Source: Candidatus Calescibacterium sp.
GTDB taxonomy: Bacteria > Calescibacteriota > Calescibacteriia > Calescibacteriales > Calescibacteriaceae
Assembly (NCBI GenBank): GCA_025060505.1
Contig: JANXBU010000003.1
Span: 62,001-126,000, forward strand
Direction: 5' to 3'
Length of the DNA stretch: 64,000 nt
A model generated the notes under the pieces. It was not told the origin of the DNA. It worked only from the letters and a program-made list of their open reading frames with translations, and did no database searches. Position 1 is the stretch's first letter. Each line of letters starts with the position of its first letter. The position numbers were made by a program, and so were the translations under genes. Positions 26,175-34,305 of this stretch are shown in pieces.

Positions 26175-27515
26175 GTGCGTTATGTTTGTCAGATCTGTGG
26201 ATTCGTTTCTCCACGCTGGTTTGGAAAATGTCCTAACTGCGGTAGTTGGAACACTTTTGTAGAAGAAATAGAGGAGCGTAGGACAACAAAAAAACAAAAA
26301 TCCAGTAAAAGTTCAACAACACAAGAAAACAAGATCATTCCTGCAGATAAGGTAACGCTACTTCCAGAAGAATTTAGATTAAAATCAGGAATTTCAGAGT
26401 TTGATAGAGTTCTCGGCGGAGGTATAGTCCAGAGCTCTGTTATACTCATAAGTGGAGAGCCAGGTGTTGGAAAATCTACACTTCTTCTGCAAGTAGCTTC
26501 AAAAATATCAGATAAAGGAAAGGTTATCTATGCATCATCAGAGGAATCACCTGTTCAAATCGTTTCACGTCTGAGAAGATTGAAGGAAAAATTAAATAGC
26601 AACCTTTATGTGTGCTTTGAAAACAATGCTGAAAGAGCTTTTGACCAAGTGTCAAGTTTAGGTGATGTTTCATTTGTGATACTTGATTCAATCCAGAGTT
26701 TTTATTCTGATGAGCTTGAATCTGCTCCAGGAACTGTTTCTCAGGTCAGACATATTGCTATAATGTGTCAGGAATTTGCAAGATCAAAGAAAATCCCAAT
26801 AGTTATAGTCGGACATGTAACAAAAGAGGGTGTGGTTGCTGGGCCGAAAACACTTGAGCATATTGTTGATGTTGTTTTGTATATTGAGCCAGAAGGTATG
26901 TGGAGAGTTCTCAGAGCAACGAAAAATAGGTTTGGTTCAACAGGTGAGATCGGGTTTTTCGTTATGTCTGAGTCCGGACTACAAGAAGTGCAGAATCCAA
27001 ATCTCTTTGATTTAGATATTCTTTCAATTCCCGGAGCAAGTTTATCTTGCGTTATGGAAGGAAGCAGACTCTATGTTGTTGAAGTTCAGGCTCTTGTTTC
27101 TAAAACACATTTCCCTGTGCCAAGAAGATCTGCTCAAGGTTATGATATACTGAGACTAAATAACATAATCACAGTTCTTGAAAAATTTGTTGGACTTACA
27201 CTCTATGACAAAGATGTTCTCGTGAACATTGCAGGAGGAATAAGAGTCTCAGATGTATCCGTGGACCTTGCTGTTGTATCTTCAATTGTCAGTTCATATT
27301 ATGGAATACCGCTTGGAAGGCGCGTTTTTTTCGGAGAGGTTGGGCTACTCGGTGAAATAAGATCTTCCGAATTCGCTGATCAGAAAGTATCAGAAGTTGC
27401 AAAATTGAAACCCACTGAGATAATTACTGGTAAAACAAATTCGAAGTTGGTAAAGGTTTTCTACAATCTAAAAGATTTCTGTGCATATATTTCAAAACTC
27501 CCAAAAATTTCGTAA
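26175..27515 (+). CDS. radA: DNA repair protein RadA (Sms)
   Basis: A 446-residue RadA with its three parts: the zinc finger CQICG...CPNCG (residues 5-22), a RecA-like ATPase with Walker A GEPGVGKST and the RadA-specific KNRFGSTGEIG motif near residue 255, and a C-terminal Lon-protease-like domain (about 290-446, VNIAGGIRV). RadA drives branch migration in recombination. Translation begins at GTG 26175. The gene is convergent with lipA, with only 7 bp between the stop codons. Confidence 0.97.
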   Translation: MRYVCQICGFVSPRWFGKCPNCGSWNTFVEEIEERRTTKKQKSSKSSTTQENKIIPADKVTLLPEEFRLKSGISEFDRVLGGGIVQSSVILISGEPGVGKSTLLLQVASKISDKGKVIYASSEESPVQIVSRLRRLKEKLNSNLYVCFENNAERAFDQVSSLGDVSFVILDSIQSFYSDELESAPGTVSQVRHIAIMCQEFARSKKIPIVIVGHVTKEGVVAGPKTLEHIVDVVLYIEPEGMWRVLRATKNRFGSTGEIGFFVMSESGLQEVQNPNLFDLDILSIPGASLSCVMEGSRLYVVEVQALVSKTHFPVPRRSAQGYDILRLNNIITVLEKFVGLTLYDKDVLVNIAGGIRVSDVSVDLAVVSSIVSSYYGIPLGRRVFFGEVGLLGEIRSSEFADQKVSEVAKLKPTEIITGKTNSKLVKVFYNLKDFCAYISKLPKIS

Positions 27516-27522
27516 TGTTTAT

Positions 27523-28431
27523 TCAGGAGCTAATCACATTGATTTCTTTGTTCTGAACATTTTGGCTGTTTGATCTGAGACTCTTGAAAATTCCATACTC
27601 TTCAAAAACTTTGTCAGCGATGTAAGAGCTTCTTACATTTGGACCAACTACTGCGAAGAATCCAAGAGATTTACAGTAATCTTCTAAATCTTTCCACTTA
27701 TCAAACATTTCTATGACATTTTGGTTTCTTGATTTTGTTGGTTGAAAATATTGTCCAACAGTTATTATGTCACAATCTGATTCAAGCTTTATTATTCTTA
27801 CAGCTTCAAGAATTTCACTGTATTCTTCACCAAGTCCAACAATCAAAGATGTTTTTGTTATAAAACCTTTTGATTTTGCGTATCTGAGGAGCTCAACTGA
27901 TTTTCTAAAATCTCCCCAAGGTCTTACACTCGGATATAGCCTTGGAACTGTTTCTATGTTGTGCGCGAAAATTTCAGGTTTTGCATCAAGAACTATATCT
28001 ATTTTGTCTTTATGGTAGTTCAGATCTGGTGAAAGTATTTCTACTTCGCATCCGATACTTTTCAAAGACCTTATACATTTTGCAAGGTGATTGGCTCCAA
28101 AATCTTCAAGATCATCTCTGTTGACAGATGTGAGGACTACGAATTTGAGACCCATCTCTAGGACAGATTTTTTGAGTTTTTCTGGTTCTTCTGGATCCAA
28201 GGGCGGAGGGTTTTTACTAGTTCTTATACCACAAAAAGAGCAGTGTCTTGTGCAGAAACTTCCCATAAGCAAAAATGTTGCTGTGTGATTCCCACCGAAG
28301 CATTCAGATATGTTTGGACAAAAAGATTCTTCACAGACAGTATGAAGATTATACTTTCTCAAAATTGTTTTTATTCTGTGTGTTTCTTTCAAGTTGAGTT
28401 TTGGTTTTATTGAACTGGAGAGCATAGCCAT
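27523..28431 (-). CDS. lipA: Lipoyl synthase
   Basis: This radical SAM enzyme of 302 residues carries both [4Fe-4S] sites: the auxiliary cluster in CEESFCPNISEC (CxxxxCxxxxxC) and the radical SAM cluster in CTRHCSFC (CxxxCxxC). It inserts two sulfurs into octanoyl groups on lipoyl domains of pyruvate or 2-oxoglutarate dehydrogenases or the glycine cleavage H protein. VGLGEEYSEI and VGQYFQPTKS also match the family. No lipB or lipoate ligase gene is in the window. Confidence 0.97.
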   Translation of the reverse strand: MAMLSSSIKPKLNLKETHRIKTILRKYNLHTVCEESFCPNISECFGGNHTATFLLMGSFCTRHCSFCGIRTSKNPPPLDPEEPEKLKKSVLEMGLKFVVLTSVNRDDLEDFGANHLAKCIRSLKSIGCEVEILSPDLNYHKDKIDIVLDAKPEIFAHNIETVPRLYPSVRPWGDFRKSVELLRYAKSKGFITKTSLIVGLGEEYSEILEAVRIIKLESDCDIITVGQYFQPTKSRNQNVIEMFDKWKDLEDYCKSLGFFAVVGPNVRSSYIADKVFEEYGIFKSLRSNSQNVQNKEINVISS

Positions 28432-28496
28432 ACTATATTCTCATCATTTTATCTTTTTTAATTATGTTGTGTAAATTCGTAATTTACGATTTGTTT

Positions 28497-29024
28497 ATGG
28501 AGGGAGCATTAGAGGTTTTTTTCGTAAATTCTAATTTTTCAGACCTTGAAGTAGATACTGTGTTTGATGTTGTTGAGTCCTTGGGCTACACACCAGAGGA
28601 TAAAGGGTATATAAGTCTACCACGAGATTCTTATTCTTCTGAAAGAAGTCAATACAATGCAGGCATGATTTTGAAGTATGTTTCTTATCTGAGGAAAGGG
28701 AAAGCTCTTGCAGTTGTAAAAGAAGATATATATTTTCAAAACCTTAATTTCGTTTTCGGTATCGCATCTCCAACTGCGAAAATTGCTCTTGTTTCTTTTG
28801 TTAGGTTGAATCCTGAGTTCTATGGATATCCTTTTGATAAAGATAAATACGTCATCAGGATAAAGAAGGAAATTATTCACGAGCTTGGGCATCTTGAAGG
28901 ACTTGTTCATTGTAATACTTCCGGATGTGTTATGAACTTTTCAAATTCCATATCCGATGTTGATCTGAAATCAGATAGATTTTGTGCCACTTGCCTGAAA
29001 CAACTTGGTAAATCGTATTACTGA
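28497..29024 (+). CDS. amzA: Archaemetzincin (M54 zinc metallopeptidase)
   Basis: The motif HELGHLEGLVHC followed by CVM and then FCATC gives the archaemetzincin zinc site: three His ligands, the Glu base and the four conserved cysteines of a second metal site (C..C..C..C). From ATG 28497 it has 175 residues, close to the usual length; ATG 28464 would add 11. The later start is preferred because TACGAT lies 6 nt upstream, as in other leaderless-looking genes here. The peptidase is soluble, with no signal peptide. The substrate is unknown. The family is common in archaea and some eukaryotes and patchy in bacteria. Confidence 0.93.
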   Translation: MEGALEVFFVNSNFSDLEVDTVFDVVESLGYTPEDKGYISLPRDSYSSERSQYNAGMILKYVSYLRKGKALAVVKEDIYFQNLNFVFGIASPTAKIALVSFVRLNPEFYGYPFDKDKYVIRIKKEIIHELGHLEGLVHCNTSGCVMNFSNSISDVDLKSDRFCATCLKQLGKSYY

Positions 29025-29051
29025 TCTTTGTGTATGTATAATATCTTCATT

Positions 29052-29123
29052 GGGCGTGTAGCTCAGTGGTAGAGCGCTGCTCTCACAAGGCAGAGGTCGG
29101 AGGTTCGATTCCTCCCACGCCCA
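29052..29123 (+). tRNA. tRNA-Val (anticodon CAC)
   Basis: Acceptor GGGCGTG pairs with CACGCCC, the anticodon stem CTGCT/GGCAG closes the loop CTCACAA with anticodon CAC, and the T-arm GGAGG-TTCGATT-CCTCC is perfect. CCA is not encoded. The methyltransferase reading frame opens two bases after the discriminator base. Confidence 0.97.
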
Positions 29124-29229
29124 CTAAACGAAACTGCGTTCATCAAAATTCTGGCAAAAATTCTTCTCAGAACTATATAAATCTGGAAAGGATTTCTACA
29201 TAAGATCCGGCTACGGTTCATTATCTTCT

Positions 29230-29823
29230 TTGCAATACAGGATACAAAAAGTGAAAGATATAAGAGAAAAATTCTGTTTGTATGGAAATATACTTGATGT
29301 AGGATGCGGTATAGGGAATTTTGTTGAATGTCTTGATGGAAAATATTTTGGAGTTGATTTTTCGTATGATTCCGTAAGGGAACACAGAGGAAAGCACAGA
29401 AAACCAGTTGCTGTTGGAGATGCTCAGAATCTTCCTTTCAAAGAGAAAGTTTTCTCATTCGTGAATGCTGTTGAAGTGGCACAATATATGGAAAACCACA
29501 GAATTTTTATCAAAGAAATATCAAGAGTTATGAAAAATGATGGAATTGCTATTGTGATCTCACCAAATCCGGACTCAATATTCTGGATCGTTCGTCAGAA
29601 AATAAGAGGCAAATCCCCACTCAACTTTGTTAAATTAACAGAAATTATTGAATATGCGAAAAATTCATCACTTGAAGTTGTGTATATAGACGGAATATTT
29701 CCTATTCCATTCTGGAAGATTTTTGATAGATTCTTTCAGATTTTTATCCCGAAATTCTTGAAAGTATATTTTGTTGTGTTTTTCTCAAAATCATTCGTTA
29801 TGGTTTTTAGAAAAAAATCTTGA
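29230..29823 (+). CDS. SAM-dependent methyltransferase (class I)
   Basis: Motif I is ILDVGCGIGNF at about residues 21-31, motif II lies in YFGVDFSYDSVREH and the post-motif region has VGDAQNLPFKEK and VNAVEVAQYMEN, typical of Methyltransf_11-like enzymes. The C-terminal stretch is hydrophobic and may touch the membrane. The substrate is unknown. The start is unresolved: the first conventional codon is TTG 29230, but the same frame stays open and protein-like back to the stop at 29125-29127, with FYIRSGYGS just upstream. A CTG at 29134, 10 nt after tRNA-Val, may be the true start. Confidence 0.85.
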   Translation: MQYRIQKVKDIREKFCLYGNILDVGCGIGNFVECLDGKYFGVDFSYDSVREHRGKHRKPVAVGDAQNLPFKEKVFSFVNAVEVAQYMENHRIFIKEISRVMKNDGIAIVISPNPDSIFWIVRQKIRGKSPLNFVKLTEIIEYAKNSSLEVVYIDGIFPIPFWKIFDRFFQIFIPKFLKVYFVVFFSKSFVMVFRKKS

Positions 29824-29874
29824 AACCTTTTTGTATTTCAAGAAAAGTGATCATTGCTGGAAGTAAGAGACAAA

Positions 29875-30561
29875 TTATTTGAATATTTTGTTCAGAAGAT
29901 TTTTGGATAGTTTCTTCAAATTGTCAAAGACCTCATCTTTTTGATTTTTGAGATTTTCTGTTGATATTCCTTCATCTGCAAGTTCTTTTTCATATTCCTC
30001 TGCCCAATGCTTTATCATTTTCTTCCCGACTTCAAGGTGAAACTGTATTCCCACTGCTTTTCCAAAAACAAAAGTTTGGTTTTCATATAAGGAAGACGAA
30101 AATACTCTCTGTGCTCCTTTTGGTAGATCAAATGTATCGCCATGCCAATGGAAAGCCGTAAACCTCTGAGGAAAATCGTCAAATAATTTGTGTTCACCGG
30201 TCTTAAAGACATCATACCACCCTATTTCTTTTTTGTGTCCCTTGAATACTCTTGCTCCAAGAACATAAGCCAGGATCTGGGATCCAAGACATATACCCAT
30301 TATAGGTTTTTCTGTTTCCAATGAGTATTCAGCAACAAGAAAACTATTTTTTAGAAAAGGATATCTTTCATACTCATACACGCCCATATATCCTCCGAGT
30401 ATAATGAATCCATCGAAGTTTTTGAGTTGTGATTTCTCAATATCGTTTTTCCATACATCAAGATATAAGAATTTGAGCCCGATTTCATTCAAGATTTCTT
30501 CAAACTCCCCAAGACCCTCTATTTCTACATGTCTTACTGCGAGGATCTCTTTCATTATCAA
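29875..30561 (-). CDS. Class I glutamine amidotransferase (GMP synthase-like)
   Basis: A 228-residue GATase1 domain protein without a synthetase domain. The nucleophile cysteine is in GICLGSQILAY at about residue 93 and the catalytic His in GIQFHLEV at about 173; FIILGGYMGVYE provides the oxyanion strand. Such stand-alone proteins may hydrolyse gamma-glutamyl compounds, but none can be assigned here. A second Met at position 3 is an alternative start. It is followed on its strand by the methyltransferase region and is divergent from the CheW-like gene. Confidence 0.9.
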   Translation of the reverse strand: MIMKEILAVRHVEIEGLGEFEEILNEIGLKFLYLDVWKNDIEKSQLKNFDGFIILGGYMGVYEYERYPFLKNSFLVAEYSLETEKPIMGICLGSQILAYVLGARVFKGHKKEIGWYDVFKTGEHKLFDDFPQRFTAFHWHGDTFDLPKGAQRVFSSSLYENQTFVFGKAVGIQFHLEVGKKMIKHWAEEYEKELADEGISTENLKNQKDEVFDNLKKLSKNLLNKIFK

Positions 30562-30619
30562 TATTTTTATTGAATGTTAAAGCTTTTGAAAATTTATGCA
30601 AATTTTAGATTCGGTAGTT

Positions 30620-30649
30620 TTGACAACACATTACTTTAAAGTTTATAAT
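30620..30649 (+). promoter_or_regulatory. Sigma-70-type promoter giving a leaderless mRNA
   Basis: TTGACA at 30620-30625 and TATAAT at 30644-30649 match both consensus boxes exactly, with an 18-bp spacer. The usual transcription start, about 6-8 nt after the -10 box, falls on the ATGATG at 30655-30660. No Shine-Dalgarno sequence is present. The transcript of the CheW-like gene should therefore be leaderless. Confidence 0.75.
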
Positions 30650-30654
30650 TCTAT

Positions 30655-31245
30655 ATGATGGTTGAGAAAGAAAGATACCTTGTTTTTCATATAGATGATA
30701 AAATATTTGCAATAGATATAGACAGGGTAAAGAAAGTTATAAAAGAAAAAGGAGATAGTTTGAGGATAACAGGACTTGACCAAGCTCCAAAGCAGGTAAT
30801 AGGAATAGCTGAGGTTGAGATAACGCAGAATGAGAAAAAGCTTATTACATTTATTGATTTCAAAAGTCTTTCTGGTGTAAAAACTTTCCTTCAAGAATAC
30901 GACAACATCTACGATCAGGATTCGGAGAAAACTAATGATTCAAAAGGAAAGCAATTGATGGATTCTGAAAAAATGGAGGAAGGAGAGAAAATTTATGATA
31001 TGTTGAGAAGAAGGGTTTTTGTTATAATATCTCATCCTGAGAAAGAGAATTACATAGGCATACTTGTTAATAGGGTTGAGGGTATAAGTGATTTCATAAA
31101 TGGAAAGAATGCCTATTTTTATGAGGCTCCTAACATAAGGGGGGTCAAAGATCTTTTTACTCATGTTATAATTTCATATCCAACAGAAAAAAAGATATTT
31201 GTTATAAAGACAGAGAAGATATTTGAAATGAGCGGAGTTGATTGA
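30655..31245 (+). CDS. CheW-like domain protein with an acidic insert
   Basis: A 196-residue single-domain CheW-like protein: the N-terminal YLVFHIDDKIFAIDIDRVKKVI strands (given here only in part: IFAIDIDRVKKV), GIAEVEITQNEKKLITFIDF, then a 45-residue acidic, charged insert (about 85-130) and the second half FVIISHPEKENYIGILVNRV. CheW proteins couple chemoreceptors to CheA. The insert is unusual, and no cheA, cheY or other che gene is next to it. It has a consensus promoter directly at its start codon. Confidence 0.82.
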   Translation: MMVEKERYLVFHIDDKIFAIDIDRVKKVIKEKGDSLRITGLDQAPKQVIGIAEVEITQNEKKLITFIDFKSLSGVKTFLQEYDNIYDQDSEKTNDSKGKQLMDSEKMEEGEKIYDMLRRRVFVIISHPEKENYIGILVNRVEGISDFINGKNAYFYEAPNIRGVKDLFTHVIISYPTEKKIFVIKTEKIFEMSGVD

Positions 31246-31635
31246 CTTCTGAAAGATTCATAAATAACTTGTCTTTATATTTCATCTATAATGATTTGTA
31301 TTGATCTTTTAAGCTATATCTGGTTTTTTCACAGCAAAAAGAAAAGATTATTTTCATTGAATTTTGATTTTGTGGGATGAAGTCGGTTTTTTGTGATTAT
31401 GAAACTTGTGATGTGAATGATTTGTTTTTTCCGGTCTATGCTTTGATTATAGAAATTTTGACCGACTGTGTATATGTTAATTTTGGGAAAGATATACCAC
31501 TTAAAAAACTATTGAATGCAGAATGTATGATTGTAAAAACAAATACTTTATTTTGAGACCAGATGATTCGGAGCAAAGGTGAATTAAAATATTGGTAAAA
31601 ATTAAATTCGTAACTGAAAACTAAATTTTTATGAT
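31246..31635. other. 390-bp gap between the CheW-like gene and an 84-residue hypothetical
   Basis: No RNA gene or established coding region is seen. It contains one short ORF of 59 residues at 31377-31556 on the plus strand, listed separately. The remainder is AT-rich without repeats that I can recognise. Confidence 0.5.
31377..31556 (+). CDS. Possible 59-residue ORF, hypothetical
   Basis: ATG 31377 opens a frame of 59 codons that ends in TGA 31554-31556. The N-terminal phrase VFCDYETCDVNDLFFPVYAL has a DxE arrangement similar to exonuclease motif I of family B DNA polymerases and DnaQ-like nucleases. The rest of such a domain is missing. It may be a chance ORF, a small protein or the remnant of a lost gene. 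The GTGGG just before the ATG is a poor ribosome-binding site. Confidence 0.3.
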   Translation: MKSVFCDYETCDVNDLFFPVYALIIEILTDCVYVNFGKDIPLKKLLNAECMIVKTNTLF

Positions 31636-31890
31636 ATGACCGATAAGGAATTCAATGATATAATAGAGAAGTTATCAAGAGTTTGGAGAAAAAGTTTTTC
31701 GGAAACTCTGAGAGATCTTTGCAATGAAGCTGGTATAAGTTTTAGACTTATTCTGAATAATGATGAAAAAAAAGAGATAGTCAAGAGAATTTTGGAGAAG
31801 AAAGAATCTGAGAGTATAATTCCTAGTGAGAAACATAATGAGATTTTAAGTTGGGTAAATAAGAGGAGGGGAAAGAGGCAATCTGAATAA
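31636..31890 (+). CDS. Hypothetical protein, 84 residues
   Basis: A small soluble protein, highly charged and predicted mostly helical, with a basic C-terminal tail (NKRRGKRQSE). I recognise no domain. It has no signal peptide or membrane segment and stands between the CheW-like gene and the MATE transporter gene. The ATG is preceded by an AT-rich stretch without a Shine-Dalgarno sequence. Confidence 0.55.
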   Translation: MTDKEFNDIIEKLSRVWRKSFSETLRDLCNEAGISFRLILNNDEKKEIVKRILEKKESESIIPSEKHNEILSWVNKRRGKRQSE

Positions 31891-31994
31891 AAAGTTGAGC
31901 TTTGATTCATATCGGAAGAGAATCAGTAAGAAGAATAGAAAGTATGACAGGGAGTATAAGTAAAACAGACAATATGATTCATAAAATTTGAGTT

Positions 31995-33371
31995 GTGGAA
32001 AGATTTCTCAGAAGAATAAAGTCTGCTTTTGAAAATAAGTTATTATATCAAACTTTCAAACTTTCCTATGTGGCAACTTTATCTGTTGTTGTTTCAAATA
32101 TACACAATCTTTTTGGAACTGTTATGGTTGGCCATGTTGGAGCAGATTCGGTTGAGCAAGTTTCTGCTATGGGTGTCGCTCTGATTATTTTATTACTTTT
32201 TTCTTCTCCAATGAATTCCTTCGGTTCAGCTTCTCAATCAATAATTTCAAGGTTTTGGGGAGCTGGGGATAGAAAACAAGCTCTTATCTCATTCAAGTCA
32301 GCTATGATTGCTAGTTTTATCGTTAGCGTAATTTTGAGTGCCCTTGTTTTCATCATAGGAGATAAAATAATTGCTATATCATCTACAAACAGTAAGGTCA
32401 GAGACTATGCGATGAAGTTTTTGATGATAAGAGTTATAGGTTTTCCTTTCTCAGCTGTTTCTTTTGTAATAAGAGGATTTTTTGACGCTATCGGAAAACC
32501 AAAAGAACATCTCAAATTTAATCTATATTCAACTCTTGTTTGTATTATACTTTCTCCTTTTTTTATATTTGGAATATTTTTTCCAAGACTAGAGCTTTAT
32601 GGTTTTGCTTTAGCTTCTTCTATATCTGGATTTGTCGCAATGTTTCTTGGACTTGTTTATGTAAAAGATTATATATTTCAAAATTTTTCTGTTGATGATA
32701 TAAAACAGGAGTCTTATTTGAAGATTTTGACTTCTTTTTTATTTAAGAATCTCAAAGTATCAATCCCTGCCTTGGGAGCTCAGTTTATTGCTGTAACTAC
32801 TTTTATTCTCTTTATGAGAGCTTCTGAATCCGAAGGGGTTGAGCATCAAGCAGCTACTTTTATACTTGTGAATATAATAAGTTTGTTTCTGTTGCCATCT
32901 TTTGCCATAGGAACAACTCTTGCTGCATTTTGTGGAAGACTCATAGGTGATGGAAAAACAAAAAAGGCAAAAAAAATCATATATGACGCTGTTATAGTTG
33001 TTGCTGTATTCGCTTCGTTTATATCTTTGATTTTCTTTTTATTCTCTTATCAGATCATCGATGGTTTTTCAAACGATGATATGGTCATAGATGTTGGAGG
33101 TAAAGTTATGAGAATATTTTCTCCCGGTTTATTTTTTCTTGTATCCGGTATGATCCTTATAAATACTCTTATAGGTATAGGGGATACAAAATTCGTTATA
33201 ATTCTTGAATTTATAGCTCACTTTCTTATACTTATTCCTTCTCTTATTTTTGTGGGAATATTTTTGAGAGCAAACTCCATTTATATATGGCTTATAGTTT
33301 CTCTTTACTTTGCTATCGTTTTCTCTGCTTCCTTCATAAGATTGAATAAATTAGAATTTAAAGAGATATAA
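31995..33371 (+). CDS. MATE-family efflux transporter
   Basis: A 458-residue protein with about twelve membrane segments in two similar halves. The family features GTVMVGHVGADSVEQVSAMG near the N-terminus and RGFFDAIGKPKEHLKF about residue 165 fit the MATE fold. Such transporters export cationic compounds using Na+ or H+ gradients; the substrate is unknown. It starts with GTG. Its stop TAA overlaps the ATG of the next gene by one base, so the two are translationally coupled. Confidence 0.93.
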   Translation: MERFLRRIKSAFENKLLYQTFKLSYVATLSVVVSNIHNLFGTVMVGHVGADSVEQVSAMGVALIILLLFSSPMNSFGSASQSIISRFWGAGDRKQALISFKSAMIASFIVSVILSALVFIIGDKIIAISSTNSKVRDYAMKFLMIRVIGFPFSAVSFVIRGFFDAIGKPKEHLKFNLYSTLVCIILSPFFIFGIFFPRLELYGFALASSISGFVAMFLGLVYVKDYIFQNFSVDDIKQESYLKILTSFLFKNLKVSIPALGAQFIAVTTFILFMRASESEGVEHQAATFILVNIISLFLLPSFAIGTTLAAFCGRLIGDGKTKKAKKIIYDAVIVVAVFASFISLIFFLFSYQIIDGFSNDDMVIDVGGKVMRIFSPGLFFLVSGMILINTLIGIGDTKFVIILEFIAHFLILIPSLIFVGIFLRANSIYIWLIVSLYFAIVFSASFIRLNKLEFKEI

Positions 33372-34093
33372 TGAATTGGGGTATCCGTGATCTCAAATGG
33401 GAAACTGAAGCATCTGGAATAAAATTCGGAGAAATTGTTTTTAGCGGAAGCGATTTTTCTCAAAAAGTGAATCCAATTTCCGATTTACATAGATACAATT
33501 ATATAGTCGCAAGGTTAAATCCAGAAGACTTAAATTTCGTTGAAAAGTTATATTTCCTGTTCTCTGAAAAATTCAGTTTGTCTGATACATTCGCTGTAAT
33601 AAGTATGAAGATTCCTCGATTTGGAAGAGAGAATTTTTCTAGGTGGAATGATTACTGTATCTTAAACGGAAAAGATTTGACTTCTCGAGAGGAACTTTTA
33701 AACCAAGCCATGACTAAAATGAAAGTTTCCAGATACTTTAACGAGCTTCCTTATCAAATAGCAGAAAAGATTTACAGAAGGTGGCTGAATGAAATCATAG
33801 ATCGTGGTGTATCTTTTGTATTTTTGGAAAGATCAAATTTTAAGATTAAAGGTTTTTTAGGATTCATGGTAGAATCTGGTAGAGCTAAAAACTTTATATT
33901 ATTCGGTGAAGGTATCAGTTTTGTTTTTCTTATAAAACATTTTGTAAATTTTGGATCAGATCAGGGAATTAAGGATATGGAATTCAAAATAAGTTTGAAA
34001 AATCTCAGGGCTCTTAGGGTTATATCAAGGTGGATCAGAAACATAGAACACCAAATAAATTTTGAACTTGTTTTCTCAAAGATAAACATATGA
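33371..34093 (+). CDS. Probable GNAT-family N-acetyltransferase (WecD-like)
   Basis: A 240-residue protein coupled to the MATE gene by a one-base stop/start overlap. The N-terminal half has the WExxxxGIKFGEI pattern and the middle has VSRYFNELPYQIAEKIYRRW, as in dTDP-fucosamine acetyltransferase-like proteins, followed by a GNAT-like strand-helix region (FLGFMVESGRAKNFILFGEG, and SLKNLRALRVISRW at the C-terminal end). The assignment rests on pattern resemblance only. It may acetylate a sugar nucleotide or an amine. Confidence 0.6.
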   Translation: MNWGIRDLKWETEASGIKFGEIVFSGSDFSQKVNPISDLHRYNYIVARLNPEDLNFVEKLYFLFSEKFSLSDTFAVISMKIPRFGRENFSRWNDYCILNGKDLTSREELLNQAMTKMKVSRYFNELPYQIAEKIYRRWLNEIIDRGVSFVFLERSNFKIKGFLGFMVESGRAKNFILFGEGISFVFLIKHFVNFGSDQGIKDMEFKISLKNLRALRVISRWIRNIEHQINFELVFSKINI

Positions 34094-34097
34094 ATCT

Positions 34098-34124
34098 TTT
34101 TCTTATTCAATAAGAACCTTTTTT
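34098..34124 (+). terminator. Weak AT-rich hairpin followed by a T-run
   Basis: TTCTTA at 34100-34105 pairs with TAAGAA at 34111-34116 around a 5-nt loop and is followed by CCTTTTTTC. It lies just after the MATE/GNAT pair. The stem has a single G-C pair per strand, so it is weak. The gap that follows up to 34305 shows nothing else. Confidence 0.35.
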
Positions 34125-34305
34125 CTTATTTCTGAATCAATTTTCTAAATAAAGCGCGTGATTTTTATGAATAACACAAATATGTCTCAATCATAGAATC
34201 TTTTATTTCATCATTTTTGAATTTTTTATTCTGGGAAGATTTGATTTTCTGATAAACTTAACAAAGAATCGTCTTTTTGTTCTTGTACTGTTTCCTTGAT
34301 TAATA

